Below, in pieces: positions 14,158-20,545 of a stretch of DNA of 29,520 nt (the first letter of the stretch is position 1; each line of letters begins with the position of its first letter). A program made the translations under genes and the position numbers. Under the pieces are notes generated by a model, which was given only the letters and a program-made list of their open reading frames with translations, searched no databases and had not been told where the DNA came from. Source of the DNA: a virus. The stretch spans positions 1-29,520 of IMG/VR virus record IMGVR_UViG_3300017783_000133; one strand, given 5' to 3'.

Positions 14158-14395
14158 ACCACAACCTGTGGCTAAAGCTCCACACCTTGAACCTGAAGAA
14201 CTTGTCGAAGATCTTCGGGATCTACCTGTCAGATCTAAGTTGTATCTGAAAGACCAACTACCACCCGACCGTTATCAAAAGAAAGCTAAAGTCGGTACCC
14301 CCACCCTTGGTAGAGAAACTGGTTATGTAACTGAGGTGGGGCTTGGTAATTTGACATCACTAACAGCATATGACAACACTGACATACCAACCTGA
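14102..14395 (+). CDS. Small protein between portal and scaffold, function unknown
   Basis: 97 aa, start ATG 14102 inside the portal end, stop 26 bases inside the scaffold gene. The N-terminus is basic and Pro-rich (PPSSKAKRAPKPQPVAKAP), followed by an acidic segment (LEPEELVEDLRDLP) and a Gly/Thr-rich end. It fills the gap of 212 bases between portal and scaffold that would otherwise be non-coding, in a genome with almost no gaps. I recognise no family. Confidence 0.65.
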   Translation: MTNNKPTRPPSSKAKRAPKPQPVAKAPHLEPEELVEDLRDLPVRSKLYLKDQLPPDRYQKKAKVGTPTLGRETGYVTEVGLGNLTSLTAYDNTDIPT

Positions 14396-15122
14396 TCAAC
14401 AGCAACCTGAGTTCTCTGATGATGAGCTTGACTCTATTCAGAAAGGTGAGGAGCTTGCACAAGAACAATCACAAGCCCTTGCAGGTAAATTCCAAAGTGC
14501 TGAAGAATTAGAAAAAGCATACCTAGAACTACAAAGTAAGTTCTCTCAAGAACAGCAGCCTGAATCTGAACAGGAGTATCAACAGGAAACTCAGGAAGCA
14601 GATACACAAGATATCTCTTTCTTAGATACTCTATGGGATGAGGCGCAAACTGAATGGTCTGAGGAAACACTGACTGCTCTTGGCAATATGGATGCTGCAG
14701 ATGTTGCTCAAATGTATCTTCAGTATCGCAATGAAAATGATACAACTCCTGAACTATCACAGGATAACATTCGTGCTATTTATGATGTAGTAGGTGGTCA
14801 ATCTGAGTATGACAGTATGGTTGAATGGGCAAGCTCTAATCTACAGGCCTCTGAATCTGAGTTGTATGACAGTGTCATGAATTCAGGTGATCCTGCTGCA
14901 TGTTTCTTTGCAGTCCAGGCCCTTGCTTATAGGTGGAGTGAATCCCAAGGTTGGCAGGGTTCTGAATTTCTCTCAGGTAACGCTGCTCCTACTCGACAAG
15001 ATGTTTTCCGTAGTCAAGCTGAAGTTGTGCAAGCAATGTCAGACTCTCGCTATGATAATGATCCGGCATATCGTCAAGATGTAATGGATAGACTTGAACG
15101 TTCCAATGATCTTATGTATTAA
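14370..15122 (+). CDS. Capsid assembly scaffolding protein (T7 gp9-like)
   Basis: 250 aa (T7 gp9 307 aa). Acidic, Gln/Glu-rich, mostly helical, with a basic-acidic C-terminus (DVMDRLERSNDLMY), typical of scaffolds that form a temporary core during prohead assembly and leave before packaging. The GKFQSAEELEKAYLELQSKF segment near residues 39-58 is a widespread scaffold motif in podoviruses. Position between portal and capsid genes supports the call. The stop (15120-15122) is followed by a cluster of tiny genes. Confidence 0.9.
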   Translation: MTTLTYQPDQQQPEFSDDELDSIQKGEELAQEQSQALAGKFQSAEELEKAYLELQSKFSQEQQPESEQEYQQETQEADTQDISFLDTLWDEAQTEWSEETLTALGNMDAADVAQMYLQYRNENDTTPELSQDNIRAIYDVVGGQSEYDSMVEWASSNLQASESELYDSVMNSGDPAACFFAVQALAYRWSESQGWQGSEFLSGNAAPTRQDVFRSQAEVVQAMSDSRYDNDPAYRQDVMDRLERSNDLMY

Positions 15123-15124
15123 TC

Positions 15125-15190
15125 ATGACTATTTCTACTAAGCAACGTGGTGGGTGTAAGGGAGGAAAAGGTGGTGGCAAAAAAAAGTAA
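15125..15190 (+). CDS. Tiny Gly/Lys-rich ORF (21 aa)
   Basis: ATG 15125 to TAA 15188-15190: MTISTKQRGGCKGGKGGGKKK is 21 residues long, Gly- and Lys-rich. It lies 2 bases after the scaffold stop and overlaps the next ORF, whose ribosome binding site (GGAGG 15161-15165) lies inside it. It may be a genuine micro-protein or a leader that couples translation; evidence is slight. Confidence 0.35.
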   Translation: MTISTKQRGGCKGGKGGGKKK

Positions 15191-15305
15191 AGCTAAAGCT
15201 ACTAACTCTCGCCTAGATCCTTCCTGTTGGAAAGGTTACAAAAAATCTGGTACCAAAGTTAAAGGTGGTACTCGTGTAAACAACTGCGTAAAAATTAAAA
15301 AATGA
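15174..15305 (+). CDS. Small basic Cys-containing protein (43 aa)
   Basis: GTG start at 15174 with an excellent ribosome binding site, GGAGG at 15161-15165, 8 nt upstream. The product contains LDPSCWKGYKKSGTKVKGG and a C-terminal NNCVKIKK. The WKGY...GTKxKGGxRVNNCV pattern recurs in tiny proteins of marine myoviruses and podoviruses (DUF5872-like in my memory), function unknown. Its TGA overlaps the next ATG (ATGA). Confidence 0.68.
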   Translation: MAKKSKAKATNSRLDPSCWKGYKKSGTKVKGGTRVNNCVKIKK

Positions 15306-15448
15306 AATACGGCAAACCTCCTAAGAAGCCTACTGCCCAAGCTAAGAAAAAGATGAATGACAAGATGGGATCTATTGCTTCACAACTTGGTGGCATACCT
15401 GGTCGTAATGGTCTTAATTCAAACTACCCAAAAAAAGGAAAGGCTTAA
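15302..15448 (+). CDS. Small basic protein (48 aa)
   Basis: ATG 15302 overlaps the preceding TGA (ATGA) and its TAA (15446-15448) overlaps the next ATG by 1 nt. The N-terminal half is Lys/Pro-rich (KYGKPPKKPTAQAKKK), then MGSIASQLGGIPGRNG. No recognised family. Placed between scaffold and late host-derived genes; reality is supported by precise packing on both sides. Confidence 0.62.
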   Translation: MKYGKPPKKPTAQAKKKMNDKMGSIASQLGGIPGRNGLNSNYPKKGKA

Positions 15449-15786
15449 TGTTTTATAAAAAAGATAAAGACGGCAAGAAAACACTTGACAAGAAACAGGT
15501 TGCTAAAGCAGCTTTGAATATTGGCAAGCTTGTAGCCGATTCACAACGTACTGCACCTGCAGCTCCAGGAACTGATCCTGGTTTTGTTTCAATGAAGCGA
15601 GATAAAAAGCCTCAGGCTGAGAGCCAGAAAGAACTTGTAAAGCAAAGTGGTGAAGCGGTAACACCTATAGATAATAGTGGGACTCAAGAGTATGACTCTG
15701 CAACCGGAACTGTTGGTAAGAAAAAGCCTAGGACTAACAACGGGTCTACTTTTACAAGAGATGATTACAAGGGATATCGTAGCTAA
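15448..15786 (+). CDS. Hypothetical protein, probably disordered
   Basis: 112 aa, hydrophilic, Lys-, Asp-, Thr- and Gly-rich, without membrane segments. N-terminus MFYKKDKDGKKTLDKKQVAKAALN; C-terminus DYKGYRS. The gene ends directly at the ATG of the RlpA-like gene. I recognise no family. It could be a minor virion or assembly component given its place in the structural region. Confidence 0.72.
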   Translation: MFYKKDKDGKKTLDKKQVAKAALNIGKLVADSQRTAPAAPGTDPGFVSMKRDKKPQAESQKELVKQSGEAVTPIDNSGTQEYDSATGTVGKKKPRTNNGSTFTRDDYKGYRS

Positions 15787-16083
15787 ATGATACCGCTCCT
15801 ATCCACTATCGTATTAACAGCTTCATGGTATGGCGATTATTTCCATGGTCGCACCGCTGCTAATGGCTCCGTGTACAACATGTATGCCAGTACTGCAGCT
15901 CACAAGTCCCTCCCCTTTGGCACCCGGCTACGGGTTTGTTATAAGACTTGCGAGGTGGTGATGATCACAGACAGAGGACCGTACATTCCTGGACGGCACC
16001 TTGACCTATCTAAAGGAACAGCTACACGCATTGGCATGAAAGATGTTGGTGTAGCACCTGTTGAAGTTTATCGAATGAACTAG
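15787..16083 (+). CDS. RlpA-like double-psi beta-barrel protein
   Basis: 98 aa. The whole chain is a DPBB domain: ASWYGDYFHGRTAANG (residues 12-27), TAAHKSLPFGTRLRV, ITDRGPYIPGRHLDLSKGTATRIG. In bacteria RlpA is a septal lytic transglycosylase acting on denuded glycan; the Asp of DRGP and the Asp of HLDLS are conserved here. The first 11 residues are hydrophobic (MIPLLSTIVLTA), a possible short signal or anchor. A cell-wall role in lysis or entry is plausible given the C39-type peptidase and the membrane protein 1.5-2 kb downstream. Two Cys (VCYKTC) could form a disulfide in the periplasm. Start ATG directly follows the previous stop. Confidence 0.88.
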   Translation: MIPLLSTIVLTASWYGDYFHGRTAANGSVYNMYASTAAHKSLPFGTRLRVCYKTCEVVMITDRGPYIPGRHLDLSKGTATRIGMKDVGVAPVEVYRMN

Positions 16084-16122
16084 CTGAATAGAATAAGGAG
16101 GGTGCAATTCCCTCCACAGCTA
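16081..16122 (+). ncRNA. Minihelix with tRNA T-arm-like hairpin upstream of psbA
   Basis: TAGCTG (16081-16086, including the RlpA stop codon) pairs with CAGCTA (16117-16122). GGAGGG (16097-16102) pairs with CCCTCC (16110-16115), closing a 7-nt loop TGCAATT. Twelve base pairs stack in line, with 10 unpaired A-rich bases (16087-16096) on the 5' side where a tRNA would carry its D and anticodon arms. The loop keeps T54, C56, purine 57 and A58 of a T-loop. No CCA and no T-run follow. A second hairpin GGAC/GTCC lies at 16125-16138. Candidate roles: mRNA processing or stability element, or a structured psbA leader such as the Rfam PhotoRC-II motif. A closely similar element precedes the capsid gene. 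Confidence 0.5.
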
Positions 16123-16187
16123 TTGGACAGCCAAGTCCTAAAAATGGTCTTACCTAATTGCTACAAAACAAATGCACTATTACTTTA

Positions 16188-17264
16188 ATGACCGCTATTC
16201 TTTCAGGACTACAAAAACAAAATAACTGGGAAGCCTTTTGTAAATGGGTTACCTCAACAGACAACAGGCTTTATGTTGGTTGGTTCGGTGTCTTAATGAT
16301 ACCTACTTTACTAGCAGCAACTATATGCTTCATCGTTGCATTCGTTGCAGCACCACCCGTTGATATCGACGGTATCCGTGAACCAGTCGCAGGCTCTTTA
16401 CTCTATGGCAACAACATCATTTCAGGCGCAGTCGTCCCAAGTTCCAACGCAATCGGTCTACATTTCTACCCTATCTGGGAGGCAGCAAGTCTCGATGAAT
16501 GGCTGTACAACGGAGGACCATTCCAACTTGTCGTCTTTCACTTCCTTGTCGGTATCTACGCTTACATGGGACGCGAATGGGAACTTAGTTATCGACTTGG
16601 AATGAGGCCCTGGATCTTTGTCGCATACTCAGCACCCGTTGCCGCAGCGTCTGCAGTCTTTCTTGTCTATCCATTTGGACAAGGTTCTTTCTCAGATGCA
16701 ATGCCTCTCGGGATATCCGGGACCTTTAATTACATGCTCGTCTTCCAAGCGGAGCATAATATTCTTATGCATCCTTTTCATATGCTTGGTGTTGCCGGCG
16801 TATTTGGTGGGGCTTTGTTCTCTGCTATGCACGGAAGCCTTGTCACGTCTTCTCTCATTCGTGAGACGACTGAACAGGTAAGTCAAAACTACGGTTATAA
16901 GTTCGGTCAAGAGGAAGAGACCTATAACATCGTGGCAGCTCATGGATACTTTGGTCGTCTTATTTTTCAGTACGCTTCTTTTAACAACAGCCGTAGTCTC
17001 CACTTCTTTTTGGCAGCTTGGCCTGTTGTTGGTATCTGGTTTACTGCTCTTGGTGTATCTACCATGGCTTTCAACCTAAACGGATTTAACTTTAATCAAT
17101 CGATTGTCCATGGAGGACATGTCGTAAATACTTGGGCTGACATTCTGAACCGTGCTGGTTTAGGTATGGAAGTCATGCATGAGCGTAATGCTCATAACTT
17201 CCCACTTGATCTTGCAGCAACTTCTACTACTGAAGTAGCACTGACTGCGCCTACTATTGGATAA
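16188..17264 (+). CDS. psbA: Photosystem II D1 protein, high-light (E130) form
   Basis: 358 aa, complete D1 with five membrane helices. It replaces photodamaged host D1 during infection. Start ATG 16188 aligns W14 and the N-terminus with cyanobacterial D1; the earlier TTG would add ten unlike residues. Conserved: E130 (GREWEL), the high-light isoform residue; D170, H190, QB-site segments, and the C-terminal [17 protein letters not shown]. Because the lumenal loop after NFNQSI is one residue shorter than in cyanobacteria, His332/Glu333/Asp342/Ala344 become 331/332/341/343. The 15-residue processed tail after DLA is present. There is no ribosome binding site of note; a structured leader lies at 16081-16138. 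Isolated from hli, unlike P-SSP7 where the two lie together. Confidence 0.97.
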   Translation: MTAILSGLQKQNNWEAFCKWVTSTDNRLYVGWFGVLMIPTLLAATICFIVAFVAAPPVDIDGIREPVAGSLLYGNNIISGAVVPSSNAIGLHFYPIWEAASLDEWLYNGGPFQLVVFHFLVGIYAYMGREWELSYRLGMRPWIFVAYSAPVAAASAVFLVYPFGQGSFSDAMPLGISGTFNYMLVFQAEHNILMHPFHMLGVAGVFGGALFSAMHGSLVTSSLIRETTEQVSQNYGYKFGQEEETYNIVAAHGYFGRLIFQYASFNNSRSLHFFLAAWPVVGIWFTALGVSTMAFNLNGFNFNQSIVHGGHVVNTWADILNRAGLGMEVMHERNAHNFPLDLAATSTTEVALTAPTIG

Positions 17265-17293
17265 AAGTAAACTTATCAATCTTGTAATTAATC

Positions 17294-17497
17294 ATGGCAT
17301 ACAATCCTAGCAACAGAGCTTTAAGTAAAGTTCAATATATGGTTAGCACCACTGGTGATCAGTGGTTTATTCCTACGACTGGTTATGGTGACAACCCTGA
17401 CTCCGGTACAACAGCACAGCGTCTCGATGCATGTGAAATGTTGACTGGTAAGAAGTCAGACGGCACTACTGATATCGGAGAAGAGGTGGTCGCCTAA
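17294..17497 (+). CDS. Small hypothetical protein after psbA
   Basis: 67 aa, soluble, with Thr- and Gly-rich stretches (TTGDQWFIPTTGYGDNPDSGTT) and an acidic C-terminus. Preceded by a 29-base AT-rich spacer without an obvious ribosome binding site; its TAA overlaps the next ATG by 1 nt. I recognise no family. Co-transcribed with psbA and the putative lysis genes. Confidence 0.72.
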   Translation: MAYNPSNRALSKVQYMVSTTGDQWFIPTTGYGDNPDSGTTAQRLDACEMLTGKKSDGTTDIGEEVVA

Positions 17498-17721
17498 TGA
17501 CTGAGATTGGTGTAACAGTTGCTCTTGCATTGTTCACTGCTCTTGGAGCTGCCACCCGACAGCTACACAGTAAAATTGATAGTCTAGATCGTCGTGTTGA
17601 TCATCATGAACTAAGGGTAGCTGAATCATATTTATCTAAAGCTGATTTTACTTCTGCTCTGGATCGTATGGAGAATCATATGGTCCGCATTGAAAATAAA
17701 CTCGACAAATTATCATCATGA
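17497..17721 (+). CDS. Holin-like membrane protein with coiled coil
   Basis: 74 aa. One membrane segment at residues 4-20 (IGVTVALALFTALGAAT) is followed by a heptad-patterned helix (LHSKIDSLDRRVDHHELRVAESYLSKADF... then MENHMVRIENKLDKL). Small one-helix proteins with this make-up sit next to endolysins in many phages and are annotated holin-like or as accessory lysis proteins. Its neighbours include an RlpA-like protein and a C39-type peptidase, so a lysis role is reasonable but unproven. The stop overlaps the next ATG (ATGA). Confidence 0.78.
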   Translation: MTEIGVTVALALFTALGAATRQLHSKIDSLDRRVDHHELRVAESYLSKADFTSALDRMENHMVRIENKLDKLSS

Positions 17722-17879
17722 TTATTACTGTACTTCGCCCTATTCTGTTTAGCTTCCTGACTAGCAAACAAGTCAAGCAACTTATTGTTGACGTGCTTGA
17801 AGCACTAGCTAAAAAAACTGAAAATACTCTCGATGATCAAGCAGTCTCTGCTGTTCGTCGTGCAATTCTACCTGAATAA
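17718..17879 (+). CDS. Small protein with hydrophobic N-terminus
   Basis: 53 aa, ATG 17718 overlapping the preceding TGA (ATGA), TAA 17877-17879, two bases before the peptidase gene. Residues 1-14 (MIITVLRPILFSFL) are hydrophobic and the remainder forms a likely amphipathic helix (KQVKQLIVDVLEALAKKT). Coupled translation with the holin-like gene suggests a joint function, perhaps in lysis. No family recognised. Confidence 0.68.
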   Translation: MIITVLRPILFSFLTSKQVKQLIVDVLEALAKKTENTLDDQAVSAVRRAILPE

Positions 17880-17881
17880 AT

Positions 17882-18409
17882 ATGACTAAAAAAATTCTGG
17901 ATGTACCATATCAATCTCAATTAGATAATGTAAGTGGCACCGGATACAGAGAATGTTTCTCATCCTCTTGTGCAATGATTGCTATGTATCATGGCTACAT
18001 TGAGGGGGATGATGCATACAATGCAGTTAGACAGAAGTATGGAGACAGCACTGATGCTATGGCACAGGAGTCTGCATTACGTAGTCTTGGACTTGATCCA
18101 AGGTTTCGTACTAACTGTGAAAAGAAAACCCTGATTGGTGAGATTGATCAGGGGAGACCAGTTGCTGTTGGTTGGCTACATTATGGCCCTCCTTCTGCAC
18201 CAACTGGTGGTGGTCATTGGTCCGTTGTTGTAGGTTATGATGACACTGGTTTTTACATGCATGACCCTAATGGTGATGCTAACCTTGGTTCAGGTGGTTA
18301 CCTCCCATCATTAGATGGTGAATGTCTCCATTACTCATTTAAGAATTGGCTTCCAAGATGGGCAATCCCTAATCCATATAATGGATGGGCAATGATTGTC
18401 ACTAAATAA
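17882..18409 (+). CDS. C39-type papain-like cysteine peptidase, putative endolysin or processing enzyme
   Basis: 175 aa matching the Peptidase_C39_2 layout: an N-terminal Gln for the oxyanion hole in VPYQSQLDN (about Q11), nucleophile Cys in ECFSSSCAM (C25, with C30 as the less likely choice), His in GGGHWSVVVGY (H112), and Asp in MHDPNGD (D128). The family cuts peptides, either bacteriocin leaders or cell-wall peptides. Next to a holin-like gene and with no other endolysin in the window, a role in peptidoglycan cross-bridge cleavage is attractive. Ribosome binding site is poor. Ends 73 bases before the next probable start; that gap holds a hairpin. Confidence 0.85.
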   Translation: MTKKILDVPYQSQLDNVSGTGYRECFSSSCAMIAMYHGYIEGDDAYNAVRQKYGDSTDAMAQESALRSLGLDPRFRTNCEKKTLIGEIDQGRPVAVGWLHYGPPSAPTGGGHWSVVVGYDDTGFYMHDPNGDANLGSGGYLPSLDGECLHYSFKNWLPRWAIPNPYNGWAMIVTK

Positions 18410-18440
18410 ATTACCTTACGTTCAACCTTTAGGTCGCATG

Positions 18441-18470
18441 ATACATAGCTATGGAACGGGAGCTATGCAT
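18441..18470 (+). promoter_or_regulatory. Ten-base-pair hairpin between peptidase and small ORF
   Basis: ATACATAGCT (18441-18450) pairs with AGCTATGCAT (18461-18470), with one A-C mismatch and a 10-nt loop. It fills the gap 18410-18482 and argues that the following small gene starts at ATG 18483, after the hairpin, rather than further upstream. No T-run follows, so it is not a terminator. Confidence 0.45.
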
Positions 18471-18482
18471 AAGGTACTACTA

Positions 18483-18590
18483 ATGTCCAACATCGTTACC
18501 CGCTACATCGCTAATCTAAAAAAGAAATCAGCAAACTATAAGGCTGATGCTCTTCGTTATCGCGGTGTAGTTTACAAACAGATTGGCTGA
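18483..18590 (+). CDS. Small basic protein with YRGVVY end (35 aa)
   Basis: ATG 18483 with AAGG 8-11 nt upstream; in-frame upstream starts at 18439 and 18465 exist but lie within or before a hairpin. The product MSNIVTRYIANLKKKSANYK is continued by ADALRYRGVVYKQIG. The RYRGVVY end recalls the YRGxxY motif of small cyanobacterial DUF4278 proteins, a tentative link. The stop codon lies within the 5' strand of the T-arm-like element 18581-18623. Confidence 0.5.
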   Translation: MSNIVTRYIANLKKKSANYKADALRYRGVVYKQIG

Positions 18591-18623
18591 TGGTGTAGGG
18601 GAGGTTCGATTCCTTCCCCAGTC
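18581..18623 (+). ncRNA. Minihelix with perfect tRNA T-loop upstream of capsid gene
   Basis: GATTG (18581-18585) pairs with CAGTC (18619-18623) including one G-T pair. GGGGAGG (18598-18604) pairs with CCTTCCC (18612-18618), including one G-T pair, and closes the loop TTCGATT, an exact T-loop (T54, T55, C56, G57, A58). The two stems give 12 base pairs, the number in a tRNA acceptor plus T-stem, with 12 unpaired bases (18586-18597) in place of the D and anticodon arms. A full tRNA cannot be drawn: no matching 5' acceptor strand is found 60-75 bases upstream. TTTT follows at 18624, so a weak terminator is the alternative. Confidence 0.5.
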
Positions 18624-18748
18624 TTTTAGCTTTGGCCCGTACGCGGACACCCTTAGCTGAACCGGTTCGTGAGGTTAACACGAAACAAATATACAATTTA
18701 ATACTTCTGACGTCAGAGGAATAGCAAAACTACAACCTCTTTAAAACA
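18624..18748 (+). promoter_or_regulatory. Structured leader of the major capsid gene
   Basis: A 125-base non-coding stretch. It holds a palindrome GAACCGGTTC (18659-18668), a hairpin TTCGTG/CACGAA (18666-18671/18679-18684, 7-nt loop) and a 12-base perfect palindrome TCTGACGTCAGA (18706-18717). AGAGG at about 18715-18719 can pair with CCTCT shortly before the ATG. A CGCGGACACCCTTAG segment (18642-18656) shares 9 of 15 bases with the phage Syn5 RNA polymerase promoter ATTGGGCACCCGTAA, too weak to claim a promoter. High expression of the capsid gene makes a phage promoter in this interval likely. Confidence 0.5.
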
Positions 18749-19816
18749 ATGACTGCTCCTAATGTAGGAACGGCTGTTAATAATACACGGCCTACTCCTT
18801 TCGGTTCGATTAACTCGAGCCCTCAACTAGCCCTGTCTCAGGGTTATCAAGACTCTGCCGCTACTGGCAAATATGCTCTCTATCTGAAACTGTTTAGTGG
18901 AGAGATGTTCAAAGCTTATGAGTCTAACTGCATCGCTAAAGGTACTATTCAGAACCGTACTCTCCGTAATGGTAAGAGTATGCAGTTCATCTTTACCGGT
19001 CGTATGCAAGCGGCTTACCACACTCCTGGTACTCCAATTCTTGGTGGTGGTGATCCCCCAGTGGCAGAGAAGACCATCATCATGGATGACCTGCTGATTA
19101 GTTCAGCATTCATTTATGACCTTGATGAGACTCTTGCTCATTACTCACTTCGTTCAGAGATCTCCAAAAAGATTGGACATGCTCTGGCTGAAGCTTATGA
19201 CAAGAAAGTCTTCCGTACTATTGCAAAGGCTGCGCGTGAAGCACATCCAGTGACTGCTGCACCAGGCCCTGAGCCAGGTGGTTCTGTCATCCGTTTGGGT
19301 GCTAACAATCAGTACAATGCTCAATCCTTAGTCGATTCATTCTTTGAAGCGGCCAGTATTTTGGATGAAAAAAATGTACCCCGTGATGGACGTTGTGCCA
19401 TCCTGTCTCCACGTCAGTACTACGCACTCGTATCGCAAGTAGATTCAAATATTCTCAACAGAGATTTTGGAAATACTCAGGGTAACCTGAACTCCGGAGA
19501 AGGTCTATATGAGATCGCTGGTATTTCTATCAAGCGTTCTAACAACCTCCCATTCATGTTGCAAGGCTCCAACGCTGGATCCGTTGCTCGTGTTGATGGT
19601 GAAAACAATGACTACTCTGGTGACTTCCGTACTCACGCTGGTCTGATTTATCAGAAAGATTGTGCTGGTGTTGTTGAAGGTATCGGTCCCTCTGTCCAGA
19701 CTACTGGTGCAGATGTTAAGACCATGTACCAAGGTGACATCATTGTCGGACGCCTCGCTATGGGTGTCGGTACTTTGAACCCTGCTTGTGCCATTGAGCT
19801 ACAAGCTGCTGCTTAA
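18749..19816 (+). CDS. Major capsid protein (T7 gp10-like)
   Basis: 355 aa (T7 gp10A 345 aa), HK97 fold expected. Recognised by order and by segments such as YALYLKLFSGEMFKAYES, SMQFIFTGRMQAAYHTPGTPI (start of the long helix region), MDDLLISSAFIYDLDETLAHY, and CAILSPRQYYALV, all standard in T7-like capsid proteins. It forms the icosahedral shell. A structured leader of 125 bases precedes it; there is no good ribosome binding site directly before the ATG. No evidence for a gp10B-type frameshift: the stop TAA is followed within 12 bases by a separate gene. Confidence 0.97.
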   Translation: MTAPNVGTAVNNTRPTPFGSINSSPQLALSQGYQDSAATGKYALYLKLFSGEMFKAYESNCIAKGTIQNRTLRNGKSMQFIFTGRMQAAYHTPGTPILGGGDPPVAEKTIIMDDLLISSAFIYDLDETLAHYSLRSEISKKIGHALAEAYDKKVFRTIAKAAREAHPVTAAPGPEPGGSVIRLGANNQYNAQSLVDSFFEAASILDEKNVPRDGRCAILSPRQYYALVSQVDSNILNRDFGNTQGNLNSGEGLYEIAGISIKRSNNLPFMLQGSNAGSVARVDGENNDYSGDFRTHAGLIYQKDCAGVVEGIGPSVQTTGADVKTMYQGDIIVGRLAMGVGTLNPACAIELQAAA

Positions 19817-19827
19817 TAGAGGTAAAA

Positions 19828-20034
19828 ATGTCAACTTACTTTGAAGGTACAACTCGCCGTGCTACTTGCGATAATGTGATTGGCACTGGTAAGCGGGCAT
19901 ACCTCGGTGGTCAAACGGTTCATAGCAATACTATGAATCCTTTTGTTGGTAAAGAGACAGGTGCTGCTAGCCCTTCTCTATCAACTGCGGCCGCTTGGGG
20001 TGGTGTCGGTTCTGACTCGTCCACAGCTATTTGA
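19828..20034 (+). CDS. Small protein downstream of the capsid gene
   Basis: 68 aa with a good ribosome binding site (GAGG at 19818-19821, 6 nt from the ATG). Rich in Gly, Thr, Ser and Ala, with no charged clusters; typical of small structural proteins. Sequence begins STYFEGTTRRATCDNVIGTG. I recognise no family. Placed between capsid and the next small gene, it may be a decoration or head completion protein. Confidence 0.78.
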   Translation: MSTYFEGTTRRATCDNVIGTGKRAYLGGQTVHSNTMNPFVGKETGAASPSLSTAAAWGGVGSDSSTAI

Positions 20035-20044
20035 GGAAAAATAA

Positions 20045-20488
20045 ATGGCATCTATTAAGGCTTACTCCGTTGCTAAAACGCAACGCTCGTTTGATCCTGC
20101 AACTGCTACTGCTGACTCGGGTGTTTACTCGTTGTCTGACGGTCGTCAGGGTGCATATGATCATCCTACTTCCGCTGGTCTTGTTGAAGGCCGCGTTCCA
20201 ACTCTACTAAATGGTGCACGCACTGTCGTGGATCATGACGTAACTGCAGTCGCTATTACTACCGCTGGTAGTGGTGGCCCTGTATCTACCGCTGTCGTTG
20301 CTACGACAACTAACGCTACTGTTGCTGATGATGATGCAGCCGGTCTGATTGTTCGTTTCACTACGAATGCTTCCGGCGCTGTTAATGGCACAGTTACCGT
20401 CGTTGCTGGTGGTGAGGGTTACTCAACTAGCGATACCGTCTCTGTTGATGGTATTGCTGGAAGTGTACTTACTCTTACTGCAGCTTGA
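20045..20488 (+). CDS. Possible capsid decoration/structural protein
   Basis: 147 aa, preceded by a GAGGAAAAATAA ribosome binding region 5-10 nt before the ATG. N-terminal 60 residues are polar; the rest is Thr/Val/Ala/Gly-rich and likely beta-sheet, ending with VAGGEGYSTSDTVSVDG. That GxGYxxxDTV pattern is a repeat found in many phage structural and adhesin proteins. It is the last gene before a strong terminator, in the same unit as the capsid gene, which suggests large amounts and a virion role. T7 has no counterpart. Confidence 0.75.
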   Translation: MASIKAYSVAKTQRSFDPATATADSGVYSLSDGRQGAYDHPTSAGLVEGRVPTLLNGARTVVDHDVTAVAITTAGSGGPVSTAVVATTTNATVADDDAAGLIVRFTTNASGAVNGTVTVVAGGEGYSTSDTVSVDGIAGSVLTLTAA

Positions 20489-20494
20489 TATATG

Positions 20495-20520
20495 GGAGGG
20501 CTTCGGCTCTCCTTTTTTTT
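20495..20520 (+). terminator. Strong Rho-independent terminator after the capsid unit
   Basis: GGAGGGC (20495-20501) pairs with GCTCTCC (20506-20512) around a TTCG tetraloop, with one G-T pair, followed by eight T residues (20513-20520). This matches the place of the T7 terminator T-phi just after the capsid gene and would set a higher level of capsid mRNA than of tail mRNA. A phage polymerase should respond to this structure, too. Confidence 0.92.
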
Positions 20521-20545
20521 ATTCGCTTATTGAGATCTATTATCA

